The notes under the pieces: model-generated
What the model was told of the DNA's origin: nothing
Seen by the model: only the letters and a program-made list of their open reading frames with translations
The model's database searches: none
Shown here: in pieces, positions 24,614 to 36,356 of the stretch
Layout: every line of letters begins with the position of its first letter
Position numbering within the stretch: position 1 is the stretch's first letter
Assembly: GCF_000189635.1 (NCBI RefSeq)
Contig: NW_002476533.1
Location: forward strand, 1-64,000
Length of the DNA stretch: 64,000 nt
From: Tetrahymena thermophila SB210
Lineage: Eukaryota > Ciliophora > Oligohymenophorea > Hymenostomatida > Tetrahymenidae
Direction: 5' to 3'
Translations under genes and position numbers: made by a program

Positions 24614-26584
24614 TCAAAAATCAAACTGATCTACTTAGTAAGCTTCTTTAATAATATACTTTCTGTTTTCTCTACATAAATATAAATATAAACAAAGATC
24701 ATCATATTCAATCAATTTATTTTTGAATTTATCATCTAGCTCTAATAAATACTCATATTTAGGATAGTCTAAAATTTACAATACCTTACCTCCTAAACAT
24801 ACTCGTAATTCTAATATTAATTTATAATCATCTTAATAAACTAATTTATTTCCTTTCTTATACTTATCTATTCCCTTTCCAACAATATGCTCAAATTATC
24901 CTCTTGTTTTATTAAATTAACATGAGAGATTTTGATCATATCCTATAATTAAATCTGATTAAGATTTTTACATCAAACCAATATAGAAATAATGTTCATC
25001 TTGATCTGTAACTTCTAATTGAATTCTAATGACATATTTTTTGTCTTTTTCTAGTATATTACTAGAAATACAATTTAAATAACTACTATTAAATAATCCA
25101 AATAATTATTATTATTAATTTGTAAATATTTCATAGGTTGAGTTTAAGTTTTTTATTATTTGAATTTTCTTTTTTCCATCATTTAAATTTGTTTTAATCA
25201 TTTCAAAATTTTTTAAAATATCTATTTATTTATTAGTTTTTTTTTATACAATATCAAATACTGGAAAATTTTGAAGAACCCTTTCTAACTCATTTCTTTC
25301 TAATAATGGAAATTTGGTTTCTACTTATTATTTGATAAAATTTGAAATACTTTGGTAATAAGTATTCTAAATATTTATCTCTTGTTTTTTCTTTAAAATT
25401 AATATAAAATCTTAAAGCATTACATCAGATATATTTTTAACTAATTCAAATTCTCCTTGACTGCTGAAAATTTCTTGGACTCCCAATTTGTTTAGCAGAG
25501 GATATATTTAAACAAAAATATCTTTCAATGATATTTTTACATCACTGCTTATGAAGTTTATTTTGCTATCAACAACTTAAAATATTTTGCTTAATAGCTC
25601 TGAAGATTAAATTTATTAGTTATAAATTTAATCGTTCTACAACTTTATCAAATGGTCAATATATTCATTAATTTCTTCAACTTTTTAATTATTTAATTCT
25701 TAAAATCGAATAGGCTATTTATTTTACTAAAACATATTCTCAAAAGATATTTAATTAAATATTGCATCTAAATTTTCGAGATTTACTCTCAATTGTTCCA
25801 AAAATTCCTATGAACAAAAATTAGATTTATTAGAAACTAATTCAATTATTTGTTAAGTGCTACTAAGTTTTTGATTATTAAGAGGATTGATATTGCTTTA
25901 ATTAAATTAATTGGAATCGTTTGGAAAGAAATTAATTGAATCTATTAAAGTATAGATTGATTGTTTAATAGTCATAGATTTTTAAATATTAATTAATTAA
26001 TTTTTTCTCTGGCACTATTCAAGTAGATTTTGAAGTTGCTGAGTATTTTCTTCTTTTTTGGATTCAATTTCAGATAAAAAAGCTCTGCATTTTATTTCTT
26101 AATTTTCAAATTAATCTTAATAGCTGCCTAGTATTTATCTTAAAGTTTCTATTTGTGAAATCTCTTTGTACTTGTTGAGGATTTATTCTTTTCCTAAAGG
26201 TAGATCGAGTGCCTAATTGATCATTTTCTTTTAGCAGAAGTCAATTTTCTTAATAATTTCAACTTTTAACTCATCAAAGAAATGGTTAATTTATTGAATA
26301 GGTGAATTTGAAGAATTATCATTTGATATTTCTTAGCTTAATTTTTATAGTATTGAGTAATCATTGACAGGAGGCCATTTTTAAATGATATTTTTTTCAG
26401 ATTATGAAAAAATCTAGGGAACCAATATATGATCTAACACTCTAAAGCTTAAATCTTCATTTACGCAATCCATGCAATAAAATATTGAAGAATCTCTTTA
26501 ATCGCTAATAACCTTAAGAAAGATAATTTAATTTTGTGAATGTTTTTTACAAGTTTAGTAAAATTTATTGTGAGTCTAATCCAT
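24614..26584 (-). CDS. Copy C of tandem C-x2-H/C-x2-C coiled-coil family
   Basis: Intact uninterrupted frame of 656 residues. It starts MDQTHNKFYQTCKKHSQNQ, with the same Cys12/His15 and Cys37/Cys40 as the other copies (here FYCMDCV). A long coiled-coil-like middle follows, including YKEISQIETLRQ and PLLERNELERVLQNFPVFD, the segment where copy A has lost one base. The C-terminal block (IRG-type strand, LDYPKYEY) is shared with A and B. Amino-acid changes are spread over the gene, while the two cysteine pairs and the C-terminal block are kept, suggesting selection for function. The molecular role is unknown. Confidence 0.8.
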
Positions 26585-26999
26585 TTATATTTCCTAAGTT
26601 ATTTATCTAACTAGCTAGCTATTTCTTAATTAAGATTTGGATAATTTATTAATAATTACTAAATAAAATCTATTTGTAATTAATAATAAACTTTTCCTTT
26701 TAAGAAGATAATGATTAAATAAATAGTAAATTAATCTAAAACAATCTGATCAATTGAAATTTAATATAAAGAAACTATTTTAAAATAAAGATATAATAAC
26801 AAGAAAATTAATTGATTAATAAAATACTTAATAAATTATATGTTAATGAATAATATTTAATCTATAATTTTATTATTTTCTCAAAAAATGTCAATCAATA
26901 ATCATAACAATAAACACTTTTTTTTTAAATATTTTGAGCTTAATTAAGCTTAAATTATGTTCATATGTAGCATAAATTATTAAATAAATAAATATTCCA
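26585..26999. other. Upstream region of copy C, no gene
   Basis: AT-rich spacer between copy C and the decayed fourth copy. The first 130 bp resemble the immediate upstream regions of copies A and B; the rest has no recognisable feature. Confidence 0.5.
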
Positions 27000-28600
27000 G
27001 ATAATTTTTAAAAATCCCTCTACGAATAAAGCCTTCTTGATAGTATATTACTATCATCTTTGCATTCACAGAAATATAAGCATTAATCAATCATTCAAAT
27101 TAATCAAATTCTTTGTGTATTCTTCGTTTATCTGAATTTAAAATTGACAATTAGGGTAATCTAATATTTATAAGATCTAACTTCCAAGCCATCCATCCAT
27201 CCATCCATCTATTCATCTATATACATACTTCAATCATTATTTAATTATCTTTTTAGCTATTAATATATTTCTTTTGATATATTTAACAAATTCCTATTCT
27301 TTAAAAACTCTCTAACTACTTATTATTGAATAATACATCTAACAAGTTTTATATTGATTTTTGAATCAAAAAAATTCTAAAAACTTTACTGCTTTTATTA
27401 AGTGAGTGAGTGCTTCTAATTATATTCTAAAATTATATTTCAAAAATTTATCAAAAAATTAGCTCGAAATACAATTTGTATGTATTTAAGTAATACTATT
27501 TATAAATTTACCTAAGTATTATTGTTAATTTTTTAATATTTTGCAGGTAAAATCGAAGTTTTTCAGACCTAAAGCTGCTTGATGCTTTAGATTTAATGGC
27601 TGTTTTTTATATTTATTTATTTTTTTATTACAATTCAACTAAATCTTGCATGATTTCTCATTATATGATTTTAAGAAAATCAAATATTTCTTAGCAATTG
27701 AACATTTCTTCTTTCTAAGTTATCAATTTTATTGAGTAAAGTATAGATACAACTTAGAATATCTTTCAATTAATTTGAAAAAAATTTGTTTTGTTTTCAA
27801 ACACTCAAACAGATTCTTTAATTTTTTTGATAATTAAATTTTTAAGCTAAAATTATCATTTTATAACAATATAAGATATTATATGAACTCACTTATTTTG
27901 TCCTATTCTGCTCTACTTATTTATGAGAACCTATTTGACTATTTATTCTATTAAAACTTACTTTCAAATGATGACATTTTTAAAAATAGGATTAATTTTA
28001 TCCATATTTATTTTAATTATTCCAAAAATTATTTTGCACAAAAGTTGGACTCATTCAATTCTAACTAGATTTAAGTGTGATTTAAACCTTAAGAAACCAA
28101 ATAATAATTAATAATGCTATTATTTTAAATTCATGAATTTGATTAGCTAAATTAAAGTGATCAAGTAAAAATAAAATTAACTCAATTAATTAGTGCATTT
28201 GAATTGTGAAAGCTGATTGAATATTGATATTGATCACATTATGAAAGTAGAAGTTTCAGCTATTAAATGACTATTTCTTTTTGATTCTATTTGAGATTAA
28301 TATTATTTAAATAATTTTTCCTTTTCTTAAAAAGGGTTTTTTTTCTAGCCATTTATTAATATAAATTATGATTCCTCTATTTATAATATTTGAATATACA
28401 TTTTGAGAATTTACTCATTTTCAAAATGAGACTAAAATATAACAAAATATTTATTTCTTAATAAAATTAACTTAAGAGGATTTAAAGATTTGTGAAATCA
28501 AAATTCAGTCTGTCCCTTTAAAATTTTAGTCTTAATTTACGCATTTATCGCAATAAAACACTTAACAGGACTACTAATTACCAATATATACTGTAAATAA
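27000..28600 (-). pseudogene. Decayed fourth copy (D) of the tandem family
   Basis: Fragments of the family can be read on the minus strand in the right order. Near 28510-28570 the segment VFYCDKCVNQDQNFKG matches FYCIDCVNEDLSFKG of the intact copies, followed by a TGA. Near 27010-27190 a run of LDLINIRLPQLSIL followed by KRRIHKEFDQFE recalls the C-terminal LDYPKYEY region, again with a TGA. The interval between is shorter than in A-C and full of stops and frameshifts. The upstream-flank homology at 27350-27500 is out of place, suggesting rearrangement. This is an old relic, not an expressed gene. A short plus-strand frame at 27923-28111 appears to be chance. Confidence 0.6.
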
Positions 28601-29038
28601 TAGCTCTAACTCCTAAGCCTCAATAGGATTTAATTTTTAAAATTGAATTCAAACGAATATTTTTCAAATAATACTTTTAAGCAAATAAAAGTGATATTTG
28701 AAAGAGAGTTACCAGTATCAATTAATATTTCATAAATTAATGATTAAAAAATATTTAATATTATGATATTTTGATATTTATTTTCATATATTATTTTTCA
28801 AAAAAGTTTTTTTCAATTTTGAAATTATTTGTTTAGGTGTTTATCAGATATTTTACTATTTAAAAATTTCAATTGACAATTATTCTTTATTAAAATAAAA
28901 GGAAAAACAAAATTGTTAAATCTTCTAAATGCATCAATTAAAATTTCATACATTGAATGCTAAAAAATAAAAAATAAATAAATAAATAAATATAAAAAAC
29001 AAATAAGTAAAAGTTGAAAAAATAAGAAAAGTAAAAAA

Positions 29039-30538
29039 ATGTTACCACTTTGTGGTGAGTATAAAATAAAATTAACGATTTTACTGATATTAGGTTATTC
29101 TCTTGATATTCTTAACATTATTTTTAGTATAAAAATATACTAAAGCAGTGATACTTGGTACTCTATCATTTATTTTGTAGTATTTTGCATAGATAAATTG
29201 TTAATAAATTTGTTTGGGTTCTTATAAAGGAATTTATACTCATTTGCTTTTACTTTTTTGGATCTCTTAAATATTGGATGGATTTATACTATTTTTGCTG
29301 ATAAAATAAACAAATAAACTGAAATAGCTTTGGCAATTAGATTCTTTCTTACAAAAGGGTTAATTCAATATTTGATATAATTTACATTCTTTTTTGGGTT
29401 GCAATTATTGGATAATTAGAGAATAGAATTGAATTATAGATATTTAGGTTATGCTAATTACTTAATATTTATCGTATTCTATTCTTTTGTAGTATCATTT
29501 TACATGGAATTTAGCTAAAAAAGGCATTTTAAAAAAATTTTAAAGCATTTCATATCAATATTTACATTCCATTTTAGTTTGAATAGCTTGTTTTATTCAT
29601 AAATAGAAAAGGGATTGCTCTACTATAACTTAATTATTATTGCTTTTTAGTACGCTTTTATTATTTACTACTTGAGAAAAGATAAAATATATTATGCTCA
29701 TATTGACATAATTATGAGTATTTTAGCTAATAGGTGTACTTATTTAGACTTGAAATACAGAGATTTTGTAACACTAATTGCTAATTTTACTGCATAAATA
29801 ATTAGATTTATCGTTTTTATGGTTTTAGTTGGAGGGAAAACATTGCTAGATTTAAAAAATAATCAAAGTATCACATAAATATTTTTTATAAATAATTTAC
29901 TAATAATTATTTGCAATTTAATTTACTTCTTCCTCTTTATGCATAAAATTATTAAAAAAAACTAAAGTCTTAAAATAATTTTTATTAAATAAAATAAAAG
30001 TTTGCAGAATATTAATGAGCTTTTATGTAGACTTAATTTAAAGTTTATAAAAAATATAATAATAATTTTTAGCAATTCAAAGTTTCATAATGATGCAGAT
30101 CTCAGTTAAAGAAGTGAAAATTTAATATGCAAAAGCAAATATTGTGAGGATTATTACGAATTTCATAAAATAATACATAGTAAATAATTAAAAAAAAATG
30201 TGAAAGTAGATATGTATAACATATATTACATTAAGTGTGTTTATCATCTCCAAGATTTGGTTATTAGCTATGAATAAATAGACTTTTCAATTCTTTACTA
30301 TCTAAATGCACATTCAGAATATTTTGATATACCTTCTATGCTTATTCAAAGAATTATGAAAGGATACATTTTCAACGAAACTAATTAATACTTGATTTCT
30401 ATTCTATATGGTTCTAAAAATGCATTAATTAAAAGAGTTCAGTCATAAATTTTATCTCTCTATGCTTTAGAGAAGCTTTATAATAAGTATTCTTTAAATT
30501 ATATTCCTTAAATAGCATATGATTTGGTTGAAATATGA
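29039..30538 (+). CDS. Intronless multi-pass membrane protein, unknown family
   Basis: One exon, 499 residues, with an in-frame TGA seven codons before the ATG. It starts MLPLCGEYKIKLTILLILGY. Roughly eight hydrophobic segments lie in residues 10-310 (for example SIIYFVVFC, FTFFFGLQLL, YLIFIVFYSFVVSF, YYNLIIIAFQYAFIIYYL, FIVFMVLVGG, FINNLLIIICNLIYFFLF). The remaining 190 residues are hydrophilic, with two close cysteines in CKSKYCEDYYEF and a helical C-terminus ending AYDLVEI. Many Gln codons are TAA/TAG, so standard-code tools would miss it entirely. I do not recognise the family; a channel, transporter or ciliate-specific membrane protein are all possible. It sits between the decayed tandem copy and the first LRR gene of the right-hand cluster. 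Confidence 0.8.
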
Positions 30539-30959
30539 GATAAATTAATTACTCTAACAAGTATTTATATATATAATTAAATATTTTTATTTCTAAAAAT
30601 AATTTATTATCTTACATTTTTATTTATATTTCAAAATTAAAATCATAATGTTCAGAAGATTTTAAATAATTCAAAAGATATTCAATATTTAAAATACAGC
30701 ACTTTGTAATTTAAAAAAATAGTCATCGCTATTTAAGAGGAATTAATTTATTTAAGTAAAATTTATTTTTTTATTTTTTATAAATTATTTATTTAAAAAC
30801 ATATGAATGATATTTATAAAAATAAAAACAAGAATAAAATCTATCTATCTCTTTTATGTTAAAAAAACTTTTTCCAAATTTTATTTAATAAAATATATAA
30901 TATTCAATTATTCAAATATTTAATATTTATTCATTCATCCTTTTTTCGCCAGCTGTTTA
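30539..30959. other. Spacer with 3' flank of LRR gene II
   Basis: Convergent spacer. The block around 30735-30770 (GAGGAATTAA... then ATTTAAGTAAA) recurs downstream of LRR gene VI at 50150-50180, so it is part of the LRR duplication unit. No gene. Confidence 0.6.
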
Positions 30960-33900
30960 TCAGCATAATATTTCATTAAAGACAACTAATCTTTTTGATT
31001 TAAGACACTCGTTTATTACTTTGAAATTTTATGATTTATTCATTTAGTTATCACTTTTATTATAAATGTGTGTAAAGTTTAAATAAATATTTAATAAAAT
31101 ATAATTTTAAATTAAAAATTATTTCTTAAATTAATAAATAAATAAAATAATATTATTGGAATAAATAAGATAAAAAAAATAAATCAAATAAATTCAAAGA
31201 GCTTTATTCTTTTAAATTATAATTAAAAATATCACAATCCAAAACAAATAAACAGTTTTTACTAAAGACGAAGTGTCAAATTTGAGAGATTAATGCACTT
31301 TGCTAAACCAGAACCTAAGCCTAATGCACCTTCATCACCAATTTCGTTTTTACTTTTTAATTATTGAAGAAAAAGATATTATTAAATCGTTAATTAGAAG
31401 GAAAAAATGAAGAAAAAATATGAAATAAAAAAATAAATTAATAATAAAAGCAAAATTTGAAAATAAAATGATGAGTTAAATTAACAAAGAATGAACAAAA
31501 AAGCAATCACAATAAAAAAAAAAGAAAAAAGAGATTTATTCTTTTAAATTAGTTTTTATAATTAAAAATATCATTATCTAAAACAAATAAACTGTTTTTA
31601 CGAAAGTGAAAGTGTCAAATTTGAGAGATTAATGCACTTTGCTAAACCAGAACCTAAGCCTGATGCACCTTCATCACCAATAAGGTTGCTACTTTTTAAT
31701 TATTGAAGAAAAAGATATCATTAAATAGTTAATTAGATGGTAAAAATGAAGAAAAAATATGAAATAAAAAAATAAATTAATAATAAAAGCAAAAGTTGAA
31801 AATAAAATGATGAGTTAAATTAACAAAGAAAGAACAAATATCAATTACAATAAAAACAAAAAGAAAAAAGAGCTTTATTCTTTTAAATTAGTTTTTATAA
31901 TTAAAAATATCACAATCTAAAACAAATAAACTGTTTTTACTTAAGTGAAAGTGTCAAATTTGAGAGATTATATTTTTTTAAAAAATTTAGGATATAGTGT
32001 GTTTTGTTTTTGTGTTTTTATGTTTCTATGTTTTTATGTTTCTATGTTTCAATGTTTTAGTGTTGTTTCAAATGTTTATAAAAAAAAAAAATAATATAAT
32101 TATAAATATATATAATTATTATTAAATATCTTATTTAAGATGTATTCTGAGTGCATATTTATGTGCGAGTATTTCTATTCTATTCTATCGCTAATACTGT
32201 TGCTACTTTTTAATTATTGAAGAAAAAGATATCATTAAATAGTTAATTAGAAGGCAAAAATGAAGAAAAAATATGAAATAAAAAAATAAATTAATAATAA
32301 AAGCAAAAGTTGAAAATAAAATGATGAGTTAAGTTAACAAAGAAAGAAAAAAAAGCAATTACAATAAAAGCAAAAAGAAAAAAGATATTTATTCTTTTAA
32401 ATTAGTTTTTATAATTAAAATATCACAATCTAAAACAAATAAACTGTTTTTACGGAAGTGAAAGTGTCAAATTTGAGAGATTAATACACTTTGCTAAACG
32501 AAAACCTAAGCCTGATGCACCTTCATCACCAATATGGTTGCTACTTTTTAATTATTGAAGAAAAAGATATCATTAAATAGTTAATTAGAAGGAAAAAATG
32601 AAGAAAAAATATGAAATAAAAAAATAAATTAATAATAAAAGCAAAAGTTGAAAATAAAATGATGAGTTAAATTAACAAAGAAAGAACAAAAAGCAAATAC
32701 AATAAAAACAAAAAGAAAAAAGATATTTATTCTTTTAAATTAGTTTTTATAATTAAAAATATCACAATCCAAAACAAATAAACGGTTTTTACTAAAGATA
32801 AAGTGTAAAATTTGAGAGATTAATGCACTCTGCTAAACCAGAACCTAAGCCTGATGCACCTAAATCACCAATTTTGTTGCTACTTTTTAATTATTGAAGA
32901 AAAATATAACATTAAATAGTTAATTAGAAGGCAAAAATGAAGAAAAAATAAGAAATAAAAAAATGTATTAACAATTAAAGCAAAAGCTAAAAATAAAATG
33001 ATGAGTTAAATTAACAAAGAAAGAAAAAAAAGCAATTACAATAAAAACAAAAAGAAAAAAGATATTTATTCTTTTAAATTAGTTTTTATAATTAAAAATA
33101 TCACAATCCAAAACAAATAAACGGTTTTTACTAAAGATAAAGTGTCAAATTTGAGAGATTAATGCGCTTTGCTAAATGAAAACCTAAGCCTGATGCACCT
33201 TCATCACCAATATTGTTGCTACTTTTTAATTTTTGAAGAAAAAGATATCATTAAATAGTTAATTAGAAGGAAAAAATGAAGAAAAAATATGAAATAAAAA
33301 AATAAAATATATAATAAAAGCAAAAGTTGAAAATAAAATGATGAGTTAAGTTAACAAAGAAAGAAAAAAAAGCAATTACAATAAAAACAAAAAGAAAAAA
33401 GATATTTATTTTTTTAAATTAGTATTTATAATTAAAATATCACAATCTAAAACAAATAAACTGTTTTTACGAAAGTGAAAGTGTCAAATTTGAGAGATTA
33501 ATGCACTTTGCTAAACTAGAACCTAAGCCTGATGCACCTACATCACCAATTTTGTTGCTACTTTTTAATTATTGAAGAAAAATAAAACATTAAATAGTTA
33601 ATTAGAAGGCAAAAATGAAGAAAAAATAAGAATAAAAAAATGTATTAACAATTAAAGCAAAAGCTAAAAATAAAATGATGAGTTAAATTAACAAAGAAAG
33701 AAAAAAAAGCAATTACAATAAAAACAAAAAGAAAAAAGATATTTATTCTTTTAAATTAGTTTTTATAATTAAAAATATCACAATCCAAAACAAATAAACG
33801 GTTTTTACTAAAGATAAAGTGTCAAATTTGAGAGATTAATGCGCTTTGCTAAACCAGAACCTAAGCCTAATGCACCTTCATCACCAATATGGTTGCTACT

Positions 33901-35179
33901 TTTTAATTATTGAAGAAAAAGATATCATTAAATAGTTAATTAGAAGGAAAAAATATGAAATAAAAAAATAAAATATATAATAAAAGCAAAAGTTGAAAAT
34001 AAAATGATGAGTTAAGTTAACAAAGAAAGAATAAAAAGCAATTACAATAAAAACAAAAAGAAAAAAGAGCTTTATTCTTTTAAATTAGTTTTTATAATTA
34101 AAAATATCACAATCTAAAACAAATAAACTATTTTTACGAAAGTAAAAGTGTCAAATTTGAGAGATTAATGCACTTTGCTAAACCAGAACCTAAGCCTGAT
34201 GCACCTTCATCACCAATTTTGTTGCTACTTTTTAATTTTTGAAGAAAAATATAACATTAAATAGTTAATTAGTAGGCAAAAATGAAGAAAAAATATGAAA
34301 TAAAAAAATGTATTAACAATTAAAGCAAAAGTGAAAAATAAAATGATGAGTTAAATTAACAAAGAAAGAAAAAAATAAGCAAGCACAATAAAAAGAAAAA
34401 GAAAAAAGAGCTTTATTGTTTTAAATTAGTTTTTATAACTAAAAATATCACTATCTAAAACAAATAAACTATTTTTACTCAAGGTCAAGTGTCAAATTTG
34501 AGAGATTAATGCACTTTGCTAAACCAGAACCTAAACCTAACACACTTTCATAACAAATTTAATTCAAACTTTTTAATTATTTAAGAAATATATTATTAAA
34601 TAGTAAATTAGAAGGAAAAAATGAAGAAAAAATATCAAATAATAAGATTAATAATAATAAATAACTAAACTAACTAAGAATGAAAATAAAAGTAAGCATA
34701 ATAAAAAGGGCAAGGGAAATAAATCAAATAAATTAAAAGAGCTTTTAAAATTTAAATTAATTTTTATAATTTAAAATATTAAAATCAAAAATAAATAAAC
34801 GATTTTTATCAAGTGTAAGTGTTAATAGCAAAAAATTAAGAAAAAATATCAAATAATAAAAAATGAATAATCAAAATTAAAAATAAAAATTAAGTTAAAT
34901 AGTTAAAAAATTTTTATAAATAAAAATCAATGAATAATGATGAGAATTTCTATTAGAAAATTAAATAGTTTGAAAGTTGAATATATAAAAAATATAAATA
35001 ATAATAAAAACAATATTTTTTAATTCAATTTACCTCAGTTTAATATGGAGAACCTAATGAGATAAAAGTGAAGAGCTTAAAAACTTTTTTTATTAATTTA
35101 TATAAATTTAAACGATATTAATAAAAAAATTAATAATTACTTCTTCTAATTTGTAATATCTTTTAATCTATTAAATCAT
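30960..35179 (-). CDS. LRR gene II, complete if one damaged exon is skipped
   Basis: Exon 1 35034-35179 (MIQQIKRYYKLEEV...), then LRR exons 34479-34568, 34138-34227, 33809-33898, 33471-33560, 33132-33221, 32793-32882, 32454-32543, (31941-32205 damaged), 31602-31691, 31263-31352, and last exon 30960-31053 ending ECLKSKRLVVFNEILC. All LRR exons are 90 nt and phase 2-2; without the damaged one the total is 1050 nt, 349 residues, no TGA. Each exon encodes a 30-residue repeat with framework IG, GASGLGSGLAKCINLSNLTL. The residue after LTL varies between D, L, Y, S and R. The first exon is cap-like and matches the LRR pattern only at its end (HQVLHIKLR). No signal peptide or membrane span is obvious. 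The ligand and cellular role are unknown. Confidence 0.82.
31971..32192. mobile_element. Foreign insert replacing part of an LRR exon in gene II
   Basis: The LRR exon of the cassette at 31941 is intact up to 31970, then about 60 nt are replaced by roughly 222 bp of unrelated sequence: a TATGTTTC-type simple repeat (31995-32060), an AT-rich stretch, then GAGTGCAT (32149) and ATGTGCGAGTAT (32161-32172) followed by a TTCTA microsatellite. LRR sequence resumes at about 32193. The insert puts a TGA in frame. The GAGTGCAT/ATGTGCGAGTAT pair recurs in the insert at 63561-63701. The element type is not identified. Confidence 0.6.
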
Positions 35180-36356
35180 TAATTTTTTTTCAAAAATATT
35201 GAATAGCAATTTATCGAATTTAATTAATTAATAATAAATGGAGAAAAAGAACAAATAAAGTTTAATAATTAATTACCAATTATCAATTTATTAATTTGCT
35301 TTGGTATTAAAAATGTAACATGTAAACATGTAAGCTTAATCCTTATGAAGAAAGATGACAAGGTTACATTCTAGATTAAACAGAGAAAAGGAAAGAAAGA
35401 ATAGAGACTCCGCATGATTTAGACTAGAGATGTTACGGATAAACAATTTTTACTATCCTTTAAAAATATACGGATATATCCGTATTTTAAATTTTTTAAT
35501 TTTTTATTCGGATATATCCGATGAAATTATTCGGATATATCCGCAAATTATTCGAATAATAAATTTTGATAATCCTTTCAAAATAGTCTGATAAAAATAG
35601 TTTTTATAATTAGAATTATTTATGCTCATTATCTAAACATTTTTAAATATAAAACATGTATTTTTACTCATTTTTTTATATTTATATATTATAAATTTTA
35701 ACTTAAGAATATTTAATAATTTGCTAACTCTGATTTAATATTTGATCTTTATAATTACCTTAAATCTTAAAATTTCAGTGTGAAGCTTTGAAAAAGGCAG
35801 TTCCCTAAGTTACTATATATATATTTATAATTTAAATATATGTATAAATCTCCTTTATAAAGATAATAAATAAATATGGAGTTACAAATTAATTATAAAA
35901 ATATTACTTAATTAAATAAGAAATATAATTTATTTCATTTTGTATTTTTTACATTATTTTTTTATTGATCTAATCATTCATTTATAAGATAAACTTTGAA
36001 TTATCTAACAATAGATATACTATTTAAATATATGAAGTGTTTCCATAAAATTCAAAAGAACAATAATTACAAAAATTCACTTAAATATGTTAAATATTTA
36101 CTTTATTCTAATGAGTTTACATTCTAACTATCCTTTATATCCAATCAATCTCTGGTTCAAACTATATTTTTAAGTAGACATTCTAAAATGAAATATTAAG
36201 ATTTAGTAATGAATGTTAGTTATCTTAATTCTTTTGTGATTTCTATTATGAAAAGCAAATTTATAAATTCATATAACTGATTTGTTTTTTTTATCGCCTT
36301 ATAATTAATTAAATTTGTGTTAATTGCTATTATTATATTTTTGAGGGAAAAAATAA
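35180..36356. promoter_or_regulatory. Divergent promoter region of LRR genes II and III with palindromic element
   Basis: 35180-35250 is the conserved leader of gene II (minus strand: TTAAATT..., TTGCTATTCAATATTTTTGA, A-run, ATG), and the 60 bp before 36357 is a diverged leader of gene III. Around 35422-35580 lies TAGAGATGTTACGGATAA followed by at least three CGGATATATCCG palindromes, the look of a hAT transposon end with subterminal repeats. The remaining 700 bp is AT-rich without a supported gene. Confidence 0.55.

Noticed and set aside
27570..27595. Small CTAAAGC...GCTTTAG hairpin
   Set aside because: Too short and isolated within a decayed region to claim a function.
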